Made by a program: the position numbers and the translations under genes. Source: Caenorhabditis remanei (Eukaryota; Nematoda; Chromadorea; Rhabditida; Rhabditidae). From it: DNA of 64,000 nt. Below are positions 1 through 10,632 of the stretch, one piece after another. Location: contig NC_071333.1 in the NCBI RefSeq assembly GCF_010183535.1, forward strand, positions 18,598,587-18,662,586. Reading direction: 5' to 3'. The stretch's first letter is position 1. Every line of letters starts with the position of its first letter. A model generated the notes under the pieces. That model did not search any database and was not told where the DNA came from. It saw only the letters and a list, made by a program, of their open reading frames with translations.

Positions 1-1518
1 TTCCCTAGGGAATTTGCATTTGGCGACGATTTTTGATGAACTTATGGTTAGAATTGCTAGAATGAACTTTTCCCAGCGTATTGGAAAAAAACTTTGATGC
101 AACAATTGAATATGAACATTTTCATGTTAACAGCTCATAATGCTTCAACTTTGGTCAACAACATGATCCCATTCAGTTTGAATATGTATTATAGATTTCA
201 AAACTCTTGCATCACTACTAAATTCAAAACTTCAATGATCTTGAAACTCACAAAAACTTCCCAAAAAACGTTGTTATTGTTGCGAAAACAGTGAAAAATA
301 GGCAATTGGAAGCAAATGAGTTCATAAGTAGTACGTTTAGCAGGAAAAGCCACTCGCTTTCTCACAACAAGTCTCTCCTAATAATTTAACCATGTCTTGT
401 CCTCCTCTTCTACTCTGTTATGTTCTTCTGTGCATTTCAAATATCTTTATTGTGCTTTTGTCCGCCCATTCATACATATGGTGTCGTTTAGTGTCCTCTC
501 TGTGTTGTTGCAAACATAATGTATGAATAAAATAGAGATGAATTATATAAGAAGCTTATTAACTAAATTTGAGTGTTGTTTTCTTGATTTTTGATTTCAG
601 AAACTAAATTTTTCAAGAGTGAACTCCTAAGAAGGATAATACTTTTTGGAAAGCCGTAGAAAATCATCTCGCTCACCCACTCATGAATGTTTCAGACTTT
701 TGAAGTGGTTCTGCTAGGCAACAAGCCACAGCTTCATCCCAAATTCTCAAAATTGTCATGGAATTTGAGACATGACGATTTAATGTTTTCCAGACATTTT
801 TGTGTCTAGCCAAGCGTGAAAAAAGCTGAAAATGTTAGATACTAAATAATTTTCACATTTGAGTTCTACTTTGCTTTCTTATGTATTTTATGAAAAACAA
901 ATCTTGCAAAAAAGTGCACATGTCGCATGTATGTTTTGATTAGACTAATGATGCAGATGGACTCTCATCAAAGTTGATTCATCACCGACTCCTCCCTCAC
1001 GTGTTTTTTTTTTGTTGTATTTAATTTGCCATGTGCTACAGAAAAATGCTACAGGAAAATAATATCTGAATCTTGAACTCGTAATTTTCAGTTTTCGGTT
1101 CCTACCTAAATTCTGAGTATCACTTCGTTCAAGTACTCACTTAATTGAAAGCAGACTCTTTTTTTGATCAACATCCTTAGCTTCGTCACTTGCCAGACGT
1201 CTACAACAGCCACACTATTCCCATGGATGTTATCTGTACTTCTATTTCATATTTTCTATTCATTTTCTCGGTATTATATATTACATTTCCAATTCCCCAT
1301 ACCAACTCATAAAGTTTTATGCTTATAGTTGAAATAATGTGTTTCTATGTATTGGACGCTTATATTGAAAACGTTTGATCTCAAAAATTGCAGAAACACG
1401 AAATTTAATATCAAATGTCAATTCTTAAGGACTCCAACGGAAACTTCGATTTCCGTTACACTCTTTTTCTGGATTTTCTTACATTTCTTTTCAATCTTTA
1501 TTCGAATTTTGTTGCTTA
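1..1518. other. Non-coding sequence, left edge
   Basis: I see no convincing coding exon here. A + strand AATAAA lies near 525-530 (TGAATAAAATAG) and could be the poly(A) signal of a gene lying left of the window, but no exon of it is recognisable. Short ORFs such as 94-294 and 1347-1682 are low-complexity and have no recognisable domain or splice pattern. The stretch ends at the TTAA that begins the foldback element. Confidence 0.5.
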
Positions 1519-3481
1519 TTAAGACGCACTCTCTGAGTCAATCGAGCATCGATCAACTGACCGTAGGCACACGAAAAAAGTTGACCATCTCCGATTTGCC
1601 TATAATTTTGATCAAAGATAGTATCAAGTGTTCTCAGCAAATTGGGGTACTTTTTGGCCGGGTCCGTCACCTGGGTACCTAGGAAAATCAGAAAATCAAT
1701 ATTTTTCGAAAATTTTTCCTAAAGAAGTTAGGTATGAAATCTCAACGGGAAGTTATTGCAGGCACTATTTTAAGCATTTTTTGTGTTCAAAAGAAAAATC
1801 CAGCTCAACACCTTCATTGTGAAAATTTTCAAAATGTGTGAATTTTTCGGGTTTTTTTCATGAAATCGTTTTTATCTCGACAGCGACACGAGAAGACATT
1901 ATTTTTTATTTCAAATTCGGAATTTACACAAAATTTGGTATCGGAAACATGCTGTCCCTACTCGTAACTCTAGAACCCAAGAACGGATTTTATGGGAAGT
2001 ATGGGAAAAACTGCGATTTTAACTTTCAAGTCCTTCCAGTAAATTTATTTTGATGTTTCAAAATAATGGTTTTTTGAAATTTTTCATTCAATCATGCCAT
2101 TTTTATTCAGTTCCGGTACAATTTTCGATCATACCACGAAATTTATTTTCGAAAAAATTGAATTTTTTGATTTATGAAAATTTTCTCCCGAATTGAATCA
2201 TTCCGACTGAAATGTTAAGGATAGCATTATAAAATCAGGAGAATATAACTGGAATATTTTTTAGGTTCATAAAAAACTTGATTTCCACTGTCGGGTCACC
2301 GGCTACTTACGTTTTCATGGTGAAATTCAGCGAAATTTTCAACTTGGGAAGTTGGTGCAACGGTACTTCATACTTGCAACGTTATTTGACAGGGAATTGC
2401 GATGAATATGACAGGAATAGTGAGAAAACGGCAAAAATTGATAGATTCTGCAAGATTTACGAAAAAAAACTTGAGTAGTTTCTTCCAGATATCCATAAAC
2501 AAGTCAGACCATTGAACATTTATGAGTCCTAATTTTTTAAAGCTTTTTTCGTAAATCTTGCAGAATCTATCAATTTTTGCCGTTTTCTCACTATTCCTGT
2601 CATATTCACCGCAATTCCCTGTCAAATAACGTTGCAAGTATGAAGTACCGTTGCACCAACTTCCCAAGTTGAAAATTTCGCTGAATTTCACCATGAAAAC
2701 GTAAGTAGCCGGTGACCCGACAGTGGAAATCAAGTTTTTTATGAACCTAAAAAATATTCCAGTTATATTCTCCTGATTTTATAATGCTATCCTTAACATT
2801 TCAGTCGGAATGATTCAATTCGGGAGAAAATTTTCATAAATCAAAAAATTCAATTTTTTCGAAAATAAATTTCGTGGTATGATCGAAAATTGTACCGGAA
2901 CTGAATAAAAATGGCATGATTGAATGAAAAATTTCAAAAAACCATTATTTTGAAACATCAAAATAAATTTACTGGAAGGACTTGAAAGTTAAAATCGCAG
3001 TTTTTCCCATACTTCCCATAAAATCCGTTCTTGGGTTCTAGAGTTACGAGTAGGGACAGCATGTTTCCGATACCAAATTTTGTGTAGATTCCGAATTTGA
3101 AATAAAAAATAATGTCTTCTCGTGTCGCTGTCGAGATAAAAACGATTTCATGAAAAAAACCCGAAAAATTCACACATTTTGAAAATTTTCACAATGAAGG
3201 TGTTGAGCTGGAATTTTCTTTTGAACACAAAAAATGCTTAAAATAGTGCCTGCAATAACTTCCCGTTGAGATTTCATACCTAACTTCTTTAGGAAAAATT
3301 TTCGAAAAATATTGATTTTTTGATTTTCCTAGGTACCCAGGTGACGGACCCGGCCAAAAAGTACCCCAATTTGCTGAGAACACTTGATACTATCTTTGAT
3401 CAAAATTATAGGCAAATCGGAGATGGTCAACTTTTTTCGTGTGCCTACGAGTGATCGAACGAGTCAGAGAGTGCGTCTTAA
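1519..3481. repeat. Large TTAA-ended foldback (palindromic) element
   Basis: The left arm (about 1519-2467) and the right arm (about 2546-3481) are reverse complements over roughly 930 bp, with an unpaired centre of about 78 bp. The outer ends are TTAAGACGCACTCTCTGA on the left and its exact reverse complement on the right, so the ends or the target duplication contain TTAA. The arms carry substitutions relative to each other and a poorly matched stretch near 1540-1565/3445-3462, so this is not an exact assembly mirror. ORFs appear in both arms in mirrored form, which explains their pairing; no transposase is seen. C. elegans is known to have palindromic TTAA-flanked repeat families (Repbase PALTTAA type); membership is inferred, not searched. 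The right end lies 13 bp from a splice acceptor of the next gene. Confidence 0.93.
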
Positions 3482-3498
3482 GCTCTCATTCCAGAATC

Positions 3499-5240
3499 AT
3501 GACACAAAGCACTATGGTTATCCCAGAAACTGTGTGTGCATTCAATCGGAGTGTTGCCACCAACTTTCTGTACCTTCTACCAGAAATTATGTGTTCCTTG
3601 TCTGGAATCGCATCCGTTGTAGTCATTGCTTACTCCTTTTTCCTCTACGGGTTTCGACTTTTGTTCCATTATAATGCAAAAGTAAGTTAAAACTCAAACT
3701 TTAAAAAACTGTATTCGGGTTTAGATCCTAATGATCCTTCTCACGCTGTTCATTCTAATCTTCTCACTTGATATCATTTTTGTCTGCACCCGTCAAGTAT
3801 ACATTGCTCTCACGTTTCAAAACGACTGTGACTTGGTATTTGATACCGCGTCGTGTTCTATTTTCAGAAGAGTTGCTTTGTAAGTCCACAATAGGTAAAT
3901 TATACACCCTGTACTCTTGTAGGACATGTTTTGTGGGCGTCACCTCTACTCAGTTCTCCCAAATGCTCGAGAGACTGGTAGCAACTGTTCTAAAAGAAAA
4001 ATATGAGTTTCAAACTCAATGGCTTGGTGGCTTATTCATACTTTTCTCGGTAAGTGCTATTTTTAAAAATAGTTTTCATGCGGATATGAGCTCGTTGGAT
4101 TCTAGCAAGCAATTCTATGATGGGATTATACTAACACATAGTACCGGCCAAAATGATATCATATTTGGCTTTTTTCAGTTGAAAATTACCAACTTAGAAA
4201 GTGTGTCATAGTAAAACAAATTTTCACAGATACTAAATTTTCCATGGTTCAAACAGGTCAAATGTAAAATTTTGTTTTTGTAGTTATCAACTTTTTTGTA
4301 AGGGCACTTCATAGAGAGTTATGGTCATAGCTAAAAAATCGCATTATTTTGCACTGAAAGGTTCGATTTGAAGTAGAAATTACTTATTCGATAGGGAGCA
4401 TCCGTACAAAAAAATTGCCACCTTCAAACATGGAGTTCTACTCTTGGTATGTTTTATCCATAAAAACTTATTTATGGGGCAATTAGTTCTACCATGAGAC
4501 ACTCTCAAAGTTGGGAATTTTCAACTGAAAAAAGCAAAATATGATATATTTTTGGCCGGTACTGTACATACGTATTCCAGGTTCTCTCCGCGATCCTCGC
4601 TGTAGAATGGACCCTATGGAACGAGAACCCGTTGGAACCTATGACACACTGTCTTGCATACTCTGCATCTGACTCTATAGGAGAAAGGGCCTACATGATG
4701 TTTTATGGAATACTAGCTGTGGACTTACTTATATTAATAGTATTCCTCGCATTGTATCAAAATAATAAACGGAAAGTTTTGTGAGTTTTTTTTCCATCTT
4801 TTGATTTACCCCTTTTGACTTGATTTTTCAGAACGGCTGGCCTCAACAAGAAATACCAACAGTATGAAAATTTGGTGGTTCTCCGTGCCTTATTCCCGAT
4901 GGTTCTGCTAAACACAATATTTGTGTCAACTTATATCCTAACCGCTATGGTAGTAAGATTCTTCCGGGAATGTATGACAATCACAAACTATAAGTTAATT
5001 GCAATTAACACATTTGTAAGTTTTGTCTCTCTCTCTCACGTTCTCGCATAATTTGCAATATTTCTATTCCAGATTTTTCCATACGTGTCACTATTGCTAG
5101 CGGTTACTATCTTGATCACTACTAAAAGTGAATTCCGTCGTAGACAGCAGAGGAAACTCAAGCCTAATGGGAAGATTACAACGCAAACATATTTCAACCA
5201 ATATCAGCGGCAATGGAGTGTAATATCAGAGAGAAAATGA
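3499..5240 (+). CDS. Serpentine receptor, Sra/Srab superfamily (chemosensory GPCR-like)
   Basis: Six exons: 3499-3681, 3725-3879, 3923-4049, 4581-4780, 4832-5015, 5073-5240, giving 338 residues, the usual length for nematode chemoreceptors of this class. The translation shows about seven hydrophobic segments (for example SLSGIASVVVIAYSFFLYGF near the N-terminus, then ILMILLTLFILIFSL). It has an E-R-L-V-A-T motif after the third segment, followed by a K-Y-E element as in Sra/Srab receptors, and a basic tail after the seventh segment (EFRRRQQRKLK). Expected role: sensory receptor in the cilia of chemosensory neurons; the ligand is unknown. Start: the ATG at 3499 follows a good acceptor (ATTCCAG ending 3494), so the message is probably trans-spliced there or has an upstream exon. 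The 531-bp intron 4050-4580 is long for the gene. An AATAAA lies at 5299-5304. Sra versus Srab assignment is uncertain. Confidence 0.85.
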
Positions 5241-5298
5241 ATAAACATTTTTTCAAATTTTTAATTTTTTTTTGATTGTGGTATACTACCTACTGATG

Positions 5299-5304
5299 AA
5301 TAAA
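5299..5304 (+). terminator. Poly(A) signal of the serpentine receptor gene
   Basis: AATAAA 59 bp after the stop codon at 5238-5240, at a normal C. elegans distance. A second AATAAA overlaps the stop region (about 5239-5245) but is too close to it to be the main signal. Confidence 0.6.
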
Positions 5305-5950
5305 GTTACACGGTTCGAAATTTAATAATTTTGTTTGAATTTATATGAAAAAGTATGAGTTGAATATAAAACACGTTTTATCGTTTTCCCTTTCCGATAA
5401 TCACACTGATATGTGTCTGATACATCCAAATTGACTTTCCATCTCGGAAATTAGTTTTAGTAGATATCAAGTTTCTTTGTAAAGTATTCTCTAGACTATC
5501 CTATTCATTTTTTCCTCGTTTTTCTTTCAAAAATATAAAATATAAGGATCTGTTCATTCTTTCATTTACTTAAATGTTCAAAAGAGCATCTCTTGTCGTA
5601 AAGATCGGGTTAACACCTGTTATTTATCACCGTATTTCTTTTTCTTTTGTCAAGGGGTCACTAGTGCACGAGGAAAACAAGCGAGGCCACTAGAAGTATA
5701 CACGAGGAAGTGCGCTCGGAGGAGAGACGCAGATATGTCTAGTAGAGCGCCCTTGTGACCTTCTTGCCACTCACTGTCCACTCGTTCGTTTTATTGATTG
5801 TTTTGACAGTTCTAATGCGATTTGGTTCACTTTATCAGTGATAAAAATTTTAAAAAGTGATAGGAAAATTTATTCGGTAAAAATGCTGCTTATTTCTTCA
5901 TTATTTTTATAACATCTGCATGTTTTTTGATATTAATTTTCTATTTGCTC
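5305..5950. other. Intergenic region upstream of pix-1
   Basis: No coding sequence seen. It holds a GC-richer block at about 5650-5765 (described separately) that stands out from AT-rich surroundings and may be promoter or 5' non-coding exon sequence of pix-1. An acceptor (TATATTTCAG) ends at 5960, two bases before the pix-1 ATG. Confidence 0.5.
5656..5760. repeat. Short imperfect inverted repeat, GC-rich
   Basis: GGTCACTAGTGC at 5656-5667 is mirrored by GCGCCCTTGTGACC at 5747-5760 with a few mismatches. Inside, the heptamer CACGAGG occurs twice (about 5666 and 5701). It could be a small element remnant or a regulatory block ahead of pix-1. Confidence 0.45.
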
Positions 5951-5961
5951 TATATTTCAGT

Positions 5962-8900
5962 ATGGAGCCCGGCTCGGCCTCCCCATTAACAGCTCGAGTG
6001 AAATTTCCATTCGAAGGATCAAATAATGACGAAGTAAGTTTTTTTTTCTCATTTTTTCAGCTGGGGATATTGTTTCACACTCAGTCCAATATAAATTTTA
6101 GCTAAGCTTCGAAAAAGACGACATCATCACAATCACACAGCAACCAGACGGCGGATGGTGGGAAGGAACTCTCGAAGGAGTTACCGGGTGGTTTCCCAAT
6201 GGATATGTGACTCTGATCACTGAGAAAGGTAGGATTTTGTAGTTCTTCAACAAAAAAACTATTTTCAACATTTTAGATAAGCTCCAGAGGTCGAGATCAG
6301 TCCCAAACGCAACAGCCAAGGGTAATACTGAAGAATCAACTAGATGTGTAACTAGAACTATGAAATTTACAGAAGTCGTTGCTATCGGAGCGCAGCCTGA
6401 CTATCGTGTTGATGTTTTGAATTGTTTCATCACCGCAGAGAAGGAGTACTTGCAGAGCTTGAAAAAGACACTGAAAACTATTCTCATTCCAATCGGAGCA
6501 TCCAGAGTGTAAGGTTTTACAAAAAAAATGTAAAAGACAGTGTGATTTTGACGGGAACTGTGATTTTAAATTCCGGAAAATTTGATGAATTTCTAAAGCT
6601 CAGTTTGTGACACCATCAGAAAATCTGAACAGTTATTGCTAGTAAGAACGGTCATAAATTTTGCTATAAGACCTTTTTGCAAAAATAACTCAATTATTCC
6701 AGACTCACCGCTCCAGAATACAGCATTCTCGTTGGAAACTTTGAAGTGATCTACACATTGAAACGTGAAATTTTAGAAAGCCTCGAACGTGAAAAAGAGT
6801 AAGAATTCGCTTTTGACTATTTTACCACAGTTTAACCTTTTTAGTGCGGAGCTTCCAAAGATGCGAGTCGGTGGTATTTTCATGAACGCTGCCCTTGAGC
6901 TCCGTACGGCACTTCTGACTTACGCTGACAATCATCCGGATGCTGTGGAAATTTTGAAGATTAAAAAGTTTTTTTTCCTATTTCCCTAGAAAAAAGTGTA
7001 AAAATTGTTTGATTCGTTTTAGGCAAGAACTCGAGAAAGTGGTGAAGGCGCAAGATCATGAGTACAAGGACTTGGTATCGGGACTCAGTGAGCCATTGCG
7101 ACATGTCGATAAGTACTACAACTTACTTCAGGAGTTGGAGAGAATCGTACCGGTAAGTTGTAATTCTATGAACTGCGTAAATCTGGAACTTATAGGTCAA
7201 CCATCTGGATCGTGGAGATTTGCAACGCGGTTCCGCAGTTTTCCGTGAGACAAAAGTGAGGACACTGCCTAGAAATACATAAATAAGATTTTTACCAAAA
7301 TTTCCTTTTCAGGATCTGTGTGAAACCCTGCGAAAGCAAAAAGAAGCCCAACTCGACTTTCTCTTCGTATCCAAGGTTGACAAAATAGTCCCACCAGCCG
7401 AGAGAGGAACCATTCTATACGTGGGTGTCGCGAATGTAGAGTACAAGGAAGAAGAACAAGTGGATAGGTAGACTTCAAAATTTTTAAGTCAGGAATCACG
7501 AAATTTGGCTTTCAGATTCGTTGCTCTCTTCACAAAGTACATCATGTTCTTCGAAGTTACCAGGGAAATGACCTATGACATCAAGGAAAAGTTTCCTGTC
7601 GCGGGATTCATTTGTAGAAAAAAGGACGCCACTGAAATTGTCTTTGGTAACTATCACCATATTCTGACAGCGATACGGAACATTTTTTGTTTCCAGATCG
7701 TCAAAACACCGGAGAGTTCACATTGACCATGGTTGCCACCGGCGGAGAAATGGAGAGGTTCATGGCGGCACTGGCAAAAGCTGACAATGTGACAGTTATT
7801 AGTGCTCCAACTACCAACATCCTCCGCCGCCCTTCCAAAAACACAATGGACTCCATGAGCCAGTCACAGGGAGTTGAGAGTCCATTAACAGCGAAGCCTC
7901 CACTGCATCCGATGGGAAATTCTGAAACCAGTATTTTGAATAAGAGGAAGAGTTCGAAGAAGTAAGTTTTGTAACACTGGCAGTTAAAATCAGACTTGTA
8001 ACGGGCCATGTCGGACCGATTCGATTTTTCACCAGCCTGGCCTGGCCCGGACGTTTTCTGATTTTTTGCAAATAAAAAAACCGAATTTTTGACTATGTTT
8101 GTAAATATTGATAAAAACTCAAGCCTACATAGGATTTTTAGGGCCGGGATTTTGTCAGTCTGATTACAACTTATATTGCTATTTCCCTCTTCCCCTAACA
8201 ATAGATATCACGCGCACTATTACACTGCCATTTGCCCCATCGCAACATTCCTCCATCATGCAATTCACGTGATTTGTCAATATTTATAGACGCCGCACCA
8301 TTGTAACTATCGCCGCCCGGTTAGCTCAGTCGGTAGAGCACCAGACTCTTAATCTGGTTGTCGCGGGTTCGAGCCCCGCATTGGGCTTAGATTTTTTTTG
8401 ATTTTTTTTATTGTATAAAAATCTTTTGCTATGGTCAAGAGTCAAAAACTCATACTTGCAAATTTTCGGCCGGGCACGGCCGAGCTGGGCCGTTAGAGAA
8501 TTTACAAGTCCCGTTTTCATGAAAAGGTACCTATTTTTCACCAGATTATTCGAATTAAAAAAGTTTTTTTTTGAATATCTGATGTATAGTCAGTAATTCG
8601 GCGTTTTCGGAAAAAAATTCAAAAGATTTCAAATCTTCCATCCGGAGCAGGGCCGCCCGGGCTATGCAAATTTTCGTCAAACTAGACTATTGTCTTGAAA
8701 AACAAGCTTTGTTAACACTTTTCGAACAAATTTAAGGCAATTAGTCCCCCAAATTCATTATGTGAACCTATAAATGTGTTCAATCAGCCCCCGCTTCGGT
8801 TTCTAACAACAGATGACACTATATCTTCACTTTCCTCCTAATTAACACATGGAAACCCCCCGTGTGTTGATCGTCCAAAACACAGAGAATGTGTGTAGTT

Positions 8901-10632
8901 TACGGCAGGTTTCATAGATCGTGAAGGGATAAATTTAAACGGAATCACGAAATGCTATCGAGATAAGAGAACATTCGGTACTATTGTTGTTTACAGTGCG
9001 AAATGAGTAAAACACGGAAGATTGGTAGATAGAAATTCTAAAAATAGGTCTTTAATTAAAAGATCATTTTAATTGCAGTTTCGATGATGTGATAAACTTG
9101 AGCGGCATGAAATTGGATCATGAACTTGGTATGGTGCTCCCCGAAGGATTCGAGCTACCAACCAGCAGTCGCAATTCAAAAAACACCTCCGGTTTGTTTT
9201 TTAGCTCTTCTTGACAATTTGTTATTAGTATTCATTTCAGACAATCTTCAATTCTCCCAATTTCCTGCCTACTTTTTGAGTGGGAACGCCGGAAAACGTA
9301 GCGAACGTGGCTTCCGCCTACGCAAAGATGCAGCTCGTGACGAGGAGATCGAGTTCGATACACTCAGGATTTTGGAAGGATACTGTGTGGAGACCGGTGG
9401 TGGACAGTTAGATTTCCATGCAAATGAGAATTATCAGCAACCACATTTAATTGTAGCGGAGGATGAGAAAATATTGATGGAGGAGATGGTTGGCGATGAA
9501 ATGGTTCTTCAGGAGAAGTGAGGTTTTTTTTATAATTATAAGTACATCCCCAGATATCTACAAAAAATTCTTTGGTTTTTTTTCCAAAAAAAATTTTTGA
9601 GCTCTCTTTGAAACACTGAAACACCCATAAGCCGATTCCTTTTTTGGGAAAACGTCATCATGTCCATCGCGTCGGTTCGTCAAAACCAAATTTCCTTCTC
9701 ATTTTTTGTGCCTTTTCCTCAAGAGGGTGAGAACGCGTGGGCGGCCTTAGTGAGTGTAGACAAATGTCCGTGGGGGTCCATTCATACCCGCTAGTCAATT
9801 TTTCCACTTATGACAAAGTGCATTATGGAGAAATGCAGATGAGTGTGAGTCAAATTGTGAGACAAGTACAATGAGAGTATAATTGTTGTGGTTTTTTAGA
9901 TTGCAGATAATAGAAAACAGGCTTGTCAAAAATCGGACCGGCCCAGCTTGGCCGGACCCAAAAGTGGGTACATACTTTTTGAAAAATTTTTGTAAATTTA
10001 GGAAATTTAGAGTGAAAGTGCTTGATCATACATATTCACCTTTTGATTGAATTTCAAGTTTTTATTGGAAAACTATACTTTTTTCAAAAAATTTAAAACA
10101 TATTTGATACATGTTTCAAAACATGCCGTACCGAGCAGGGACGGGCCAGGCCAGGCCAGGCCCGGCCGAAAATATTTTTGATTTCAGCTTGGCCCGGCTT
10201 TTGACAAGTCTGATCGAAAATAGGTGTAGTTTCTATAAAAGTTTAGAGTATAGCACCATTATACTTGTAGCGTGACTTTTCACTCTGTTGGTGATCCACA
10301 ATATATTTTTAGTAATGCACAATATATATTTATTTATATACCACTCCTATTATTCTCCTCTCAATATTATTGCTTTCAGGAGTATTGTGGATGCAGTCTA
10401 CTCGCTCAAAGATCATGTTATGGTTCTTCAAGCTGATCTGAAAAGCTTACAAAAGGTATATTCAACAAAGTTCCCGAAAAAAATGACTCATCTGTTTATT
10501 TTTCAGGCTTTCGAGACGGAACAAAAAGCGCGCCGACGCCTCGAACACATGCTGCCGAAAATGTCCGGGATTATTTCGCCGGATGGAAGTGCAAGCACTC
10601 CAAGAAAAGAAATCAACTCTTTTGATTCCTAG
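5962..10632 (+). CDS. pix-1: PIX family Rho/Rac/Cdc42 guanine nucleotide exchange factor (beta-PIX/Cool orthologue)
   Basis: Fifteen exons: 5962-6033, 6102-6228, 6277-6321, 6373-6508, 6703-6798, 6845-6967, 7023-7152, 7196-7255, 7313-7467, 7516-7646, 7697-7961, 9079-9191, 9241-9517, 10380-10455, 10507-10632; 643 residues. Domain order: SH3 (about 8-66, with the GGWWEG core and GWFPNGYV end), DH exchange domain (about 92-262), PH (about 288-392), a Ser/Pro-rich linker, and a C-terminal GIT-binding/coiled-coil segment (about 545-620, SIVDAVYSLKDHVMVLQ). This is the PIX architecture; PIX proteins bind PAK through the SH3 and GIT through the C-terminal region and act on Rac/Cdc42 in cell migration and adhesion. 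The protein ends in FDS and lacks the TNL-type PDZ ligand of mammalian beta-PIX. The ATG sits one base after an acceptor, so SL1 trans-splicing or a 5' exon is likely. The 1117-bp intron 7962-9078 holds a tRNA gene. The symbol is from memory of C. elegans. Confidence 0.92.
7991..8162. repeat. MITE-like element, CAGACTTG family, copy A (pix-1 intron)
   Basis: It begins CAGACTTGTAACGGGCC and ends with a mirrored GGGCCGGGATTTTGTCAGTCTG-like terminus (end motif about 8141-8162). The GC-rich ends enclose an AT-rich middle of about 130 bp. The same terminal pattern recurs at 9918-10212, 40884-41057 and 59539-59747. It is non-coding; a 166-residue ORF on the - strand here is an antisense shadow of pix-1 exon 11 plus this element. 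Confidence 0.65.
8315..8387 (+). tRNA. tRNA-Lys (anticodon CTT)
   Basis: A 73-nt cloverleaf can be folded: acceptor GCCCGGT/ATTGGGC with two G-U pairs, D arm GCTC/GAGC, anticodon stem CCAGA/TCTGG with loop CTCTTAA (anticodon CTT), and T arm GCGGG/CCCGC with TTCGAGC loop. No intron. A poly-T run about 5 nt downstream serves as the RNA polymerase III terminator. It lies in the same orientation as pix-1 inside the intron between exons 11 and 12. An identical copy is at 44288-44360. Confidence 0.95.
8452..8673. repeat. Possible diverged GC-ended inverted-repeat element (pix-1 intron)
   Basis: GC-rich blocks at about 8468-8494 (CGGCCGGGCACGGCC) and 8646-8661 (GGGCCGCCCGGGC) stand about 170 bp apart in opposite sense, each next to a TTGCAAATTTT-like or ATGCAAATTTT-like string. 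It resembles the CAGACTTG family in composition, but the ends are poorly conserved. Confidence 0.35.
9918..10212. repeat. MITE-like element, CAGACTTG family, copy B (pix-1 intron)
   Basis: The left end CAGGCTTGTCAAAAATCGG followed by CGGCCC is mirrored by a right end GGCCCGGCTTTTGACAAGTCTG. The element is about 295 bp, with an AT-rich centre and an extra GC-rich run (GGCCAGGCCAGGCCAGGCCC) near 10145. It lies in the pix-1 intron 9518-10379. Confidence 0.75.

Noticed and set aside
1628..3383. Paired ORFs on opposite strands (for example 1838-2053 + and 2958-3173 -, 2278-2478 + and 2368-2733 -)
   Set aside because: They are mirror translations of the two arms of the foldback element and have no domain or splice support.
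1519..3481. The palindrome as a sequencing or assembly artefact
   Set aside because: The arms differ at many positions and the centre is unpaired, as expected of an old inverted repeat and not of a chimeric read. The same argument holds for 26960-28606.
7701..8201. A 166-residue - strand ORF
   Set aside because: It is antisense to pix-1 exon 11 and runs into a repeat element; the + strand frame is clearly the coding one.
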